Shown here: positions 5,701 through 6,275 of the stretch, one piece after another
Numbering within the stretch: the stretch's first letter is position 1
How the letters are laid out: every line of letters begins with the position of its first letter
DNA from: an uncultured Collinsella sp.
GTDB taxonomy: Bacteria; Actinomycetota; Coriobacteriia; Coriobacteriales; Coriobacteriaceae
Assembly: GCA_900556205.1 (NCBI GenBank)
Contig: USNX01000082.1
Location: 1 to 6,275 of the forward strand
Direction of reading: 5' to 3'
DNA length: 6,275 nt
The notes under the pieces: generated by a model
What the model saw: only the letters and a program-made list of their open reading frames with translations
Databases searched by the model: none
Told to the model about the DNA's origin: nothing
Made by a program: the position numbers and the translations under genes

Positions 5701-6275
5701 ACAGGGCATTCTTGATGACGGAATAGGACAGGCCGGCCGCGATGTCACCCACCGTGGCGCCTTCCTTTTGCGCCTGCTTGACGCGCGAGTTCATAAAGAC
5801 CGTGCAGCGGCTGCCCAGGTCGACCGGGGCCTTGGCATGGATGGCAGCGTTGGCGAACGCGCGCACGTCCATGTTCATAGAGACGGCGAAGCTCTCGATA
5901 AAGCTACCGCAACCCGACGAGCAGGCCTCGTTGAGCATGATGTGCTCGATGACGCCGTCCTTGACGCGCAGACACTTCATGTCCTGGCCGCCAATGTCCA
6001 GGATAAACTCGACGCCGGGCAGGAATGCCTTGGCGCCGCGCAGGTGCGCGACGGTCTCGATCTCGCCGGAATCGGCCTTGAGGGCCTCAATGAGAAGCGC
6101 CTCGCCGTAGCCCGTGGTGGTCACGTGGCCGATGGTGCAGCCCGCGGGGATGTGGTTGTAGAAATCGGCCATGATGACCTTGGCCGTGCCCAGGATGTCG
6201 CCGTTGTTGTTGCCGTACCAGGTATGCAGCAGCTGGCCGTCCTCGCCCACGAGCGCGGCCTTCATGGTGGTGGAG
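2714..6275 (-). CDS. Giant acyl-CoA dehydratase activase-DUF2229-HgdB-like fusion protein, partial; candidate fused plasmalogen synthase
   Basis: This is the 3' part (about 1187 codons) of a gene that enters across the right edge. The Met at 6263-6265 is not the start: the codons before it read Ser-Thr-Thr, completing the phosphate-binding GSTT(V/M)K motif of the BadF/BcrA/HgdC ATPase fold. Numbering from that Met, residues 1-248 are an activase domain with DIGGQDMK (90-97), Cys115 in NEACSSGCG and Cys154 in SRCTVF, 39 apart like the [4Fe-4S] ligands Cys127/Cys166 of HgdC, and the GGT adenosine motif at 208-210. A CX2CX3C motif (276, 279, 283) with Cys302 follows. DUF2229 begins near 341, with SVCYPAK (390-396), CYNCP (431-435) and NSFGCGLDA (616-624). 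An Ala/Pro-rich linker (about 668-720) leads to an HgdB-like region with NDICYP (779-784), QTGGGCRATNY (812-822) and CTQPFACLPNHV (1072-1083). The tail carries CASCGS (Cys1159, Cys1162). Known relatives couple ATP hydrolysis to very low-potential electron transfer. Family members are usually about 1400 residues or more with two activase domains, so the first copy is probably off-window. Fused proteins of this type in anaerobes are linked to plasmalogen formation (PlsA/PlsR of Clostridium perfringens); that role here is inference. A double-cubane-cluster reductase of unknown substrate is the alternative. Confidence 0.92.
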   Translation of the reverse strand, partial: STTMKAALVGEDGQLLHTWYGNNNGDILGTAKVIMADFYNHIPAGCTIGHVTTTGYGEALLIEALKADSGEIETVAHLRGAKAFLPGVEFILDIGGQDMKCLRVKDGVIEHIMLNEACSSGCGSFIESFAVSMNMDVRAFANAAIHAKAPVDLGSRCTVFMNSRVKQAQKEGATVGDIAAGLSYSVIKNALFKVIKLRDPKEIGSQVIVQGGTFMSDATLRAFEQLTGVHAVRPDIAGCMGAYGAALLARDRAGADGTSTILSAEDIAHLTVTQKHVRCGRCSNNCQLTVNDFGGGRRFITGNRCEKGAGHKKQKTEAPNLFKKKNGLLFNREVLSPDEAPRGTVGIPRALNMYENYPFWHAFFTRLGFSVQLSDQSSKKTYQAGIESMPSESVCYPAKMSHGHVMNLIDRDVDFIWMPCVRWERKEDPTAGNCYNCPIVMSYPTALALNIDEIREQNIEFLYPFVPYHDKTELKRRLYQVLAVDRVADAEAGRGRVRGPKITRSEVDAAVNAAFEADARFHEDIQTMGEEALKWVEDHGGHGIVLAGRPYHNDPEINHALPELISSFGFAVFTEDSLAHLVKPERPIRVVDQWMYHSRLYAVARFVTMRNDLDLIQLNSFGCGLDALTTDQVQEILEASGKIYTVLKIDEVSNLGAARIRIRSLMAALKDQEAERLAEATAAGETYEQGDAAPVAPSTDAPAFASRKYTFEAQRESASTAWPKVPFTEQMREEGYTILCPQMAPIHFDLVKEVFRGAGYNLELLPSTDHDAVEAGLRYVNNDICYPSILVTGQIMEAIESGRYDLSKTAVVISQTGGGCRATNYIALIRKALRESGHPEIPVISLSAVALGEDNPGFKITPALLKQAVYAVLFGDVMMQMLYRCRPYEATPGAANALYEEYMARARKLAPKFNRHNYTKLCREAIRAFDTMPLVGEGTKPRVGVVGEILVKFHPTANNHVVDVIEREGCEAVVPGLLDFFLYSMSNAELQKDELGSSATTRAGMQALIKLVDWMRTPVEEMLEKSRRFEAPERIGTMADKARTVLSVCNNMGEGWLLTAEMLDLIDHGAPNIICTQPFACLPNHVVGKAVIKELRRQHPESNIVAVDYDPGASEVNQLNRIKLMISVAKENMRAGKGFKLEKVAPLAMDEVTGQMRAHDGCASCGSASEEAVASVAKRLGRGIKK

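Noticed and set aside
2714..6265. Bacterial Hsp70 or sugar kinase as identity of the ATPase domain
   Set aside because: The fold is shared, but the two cluster cysteines 39 residues apart, the DIGGQDMK motif and the fused DUF2229/HgdB-like regions are specific to the dehydratase activase family.

Overview
The window looks like chromosomal DNA from an anaerobic, fairly GC-rich gut actinobacterium, most probably a Coriobacteriia member close to Collinsella. This is inferred from the gene set: a giant 2-hydroxyacyl-CoA dehydratase-type fusion protein, a short 3-hydroxyacyl-CoA dehydrogenase and an aryl-sulfate sulfotransferase remnant, all with GC-ending codons. No marker gene is present, so the placement is not proven. 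All convincing genes lie on the minus strand, so transcription runs from the right edge to the left.

Right to left: (1) 6275-2714 holds most of one very large protein. It has a BadF/BcrA/HgdC-type ATPase activase domain with both cluster cysteines, a four-cysteine motif, a DUF2229 region and an HgdB-like reductase region. Its true start lies beyond the right edge; the first Met in the window is inside the ATPase phosphate-binding motif. This architecture is that of the fused anaerobic plasmalogen synthase (PlsA/PlsR) family, which is the best specific functional guess. A 12-15 bp GC-rich hairpin with a T-tract (2685-2649) ends the transcript. (2) 2713-2292 is a 420-base spacer with no convincing gene. 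It contains an imperfect inverted repeat about 21 bases long per arm, a plus-strand hairpin followed by T6, and a candidate promoter for the next gene. (3) 2291-1332 is a complete 319-residue 3-hydroxyacyl-CoA dehydrogenase with an intact catalytic set and a good ribosome binding site. (4) 1277-774 is the C-terminal quarter to third of an aryl-sulfate sulfotransferase that has lost its N-terminal part and has no in-frame ATG: a pseudogene. (5) 622-133 is a 149-residue membrane-anchored protein of unknown function. It has no Shine-Dalgarno of its own, but a 12-codon leader ORF with an excellent one ends a single base before its ATG, suggesting translational coupling. A weak hairpin terminator follows at 110-76. 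Bases 1-75 hold nothing I can support.

Functionally, the giant protein and the dehydrogenase both belong to acyl-CoA or lipid redox chemistry, but the strong terminator between them argues for separate transcription. The left half looks like accessory or decaying DNA: a truncated gene, repeat-like intergenic blocks, and an orphan protein with different codon use. No CRISPR array, tRNA, rRNA, transposase or phage gene was seen.
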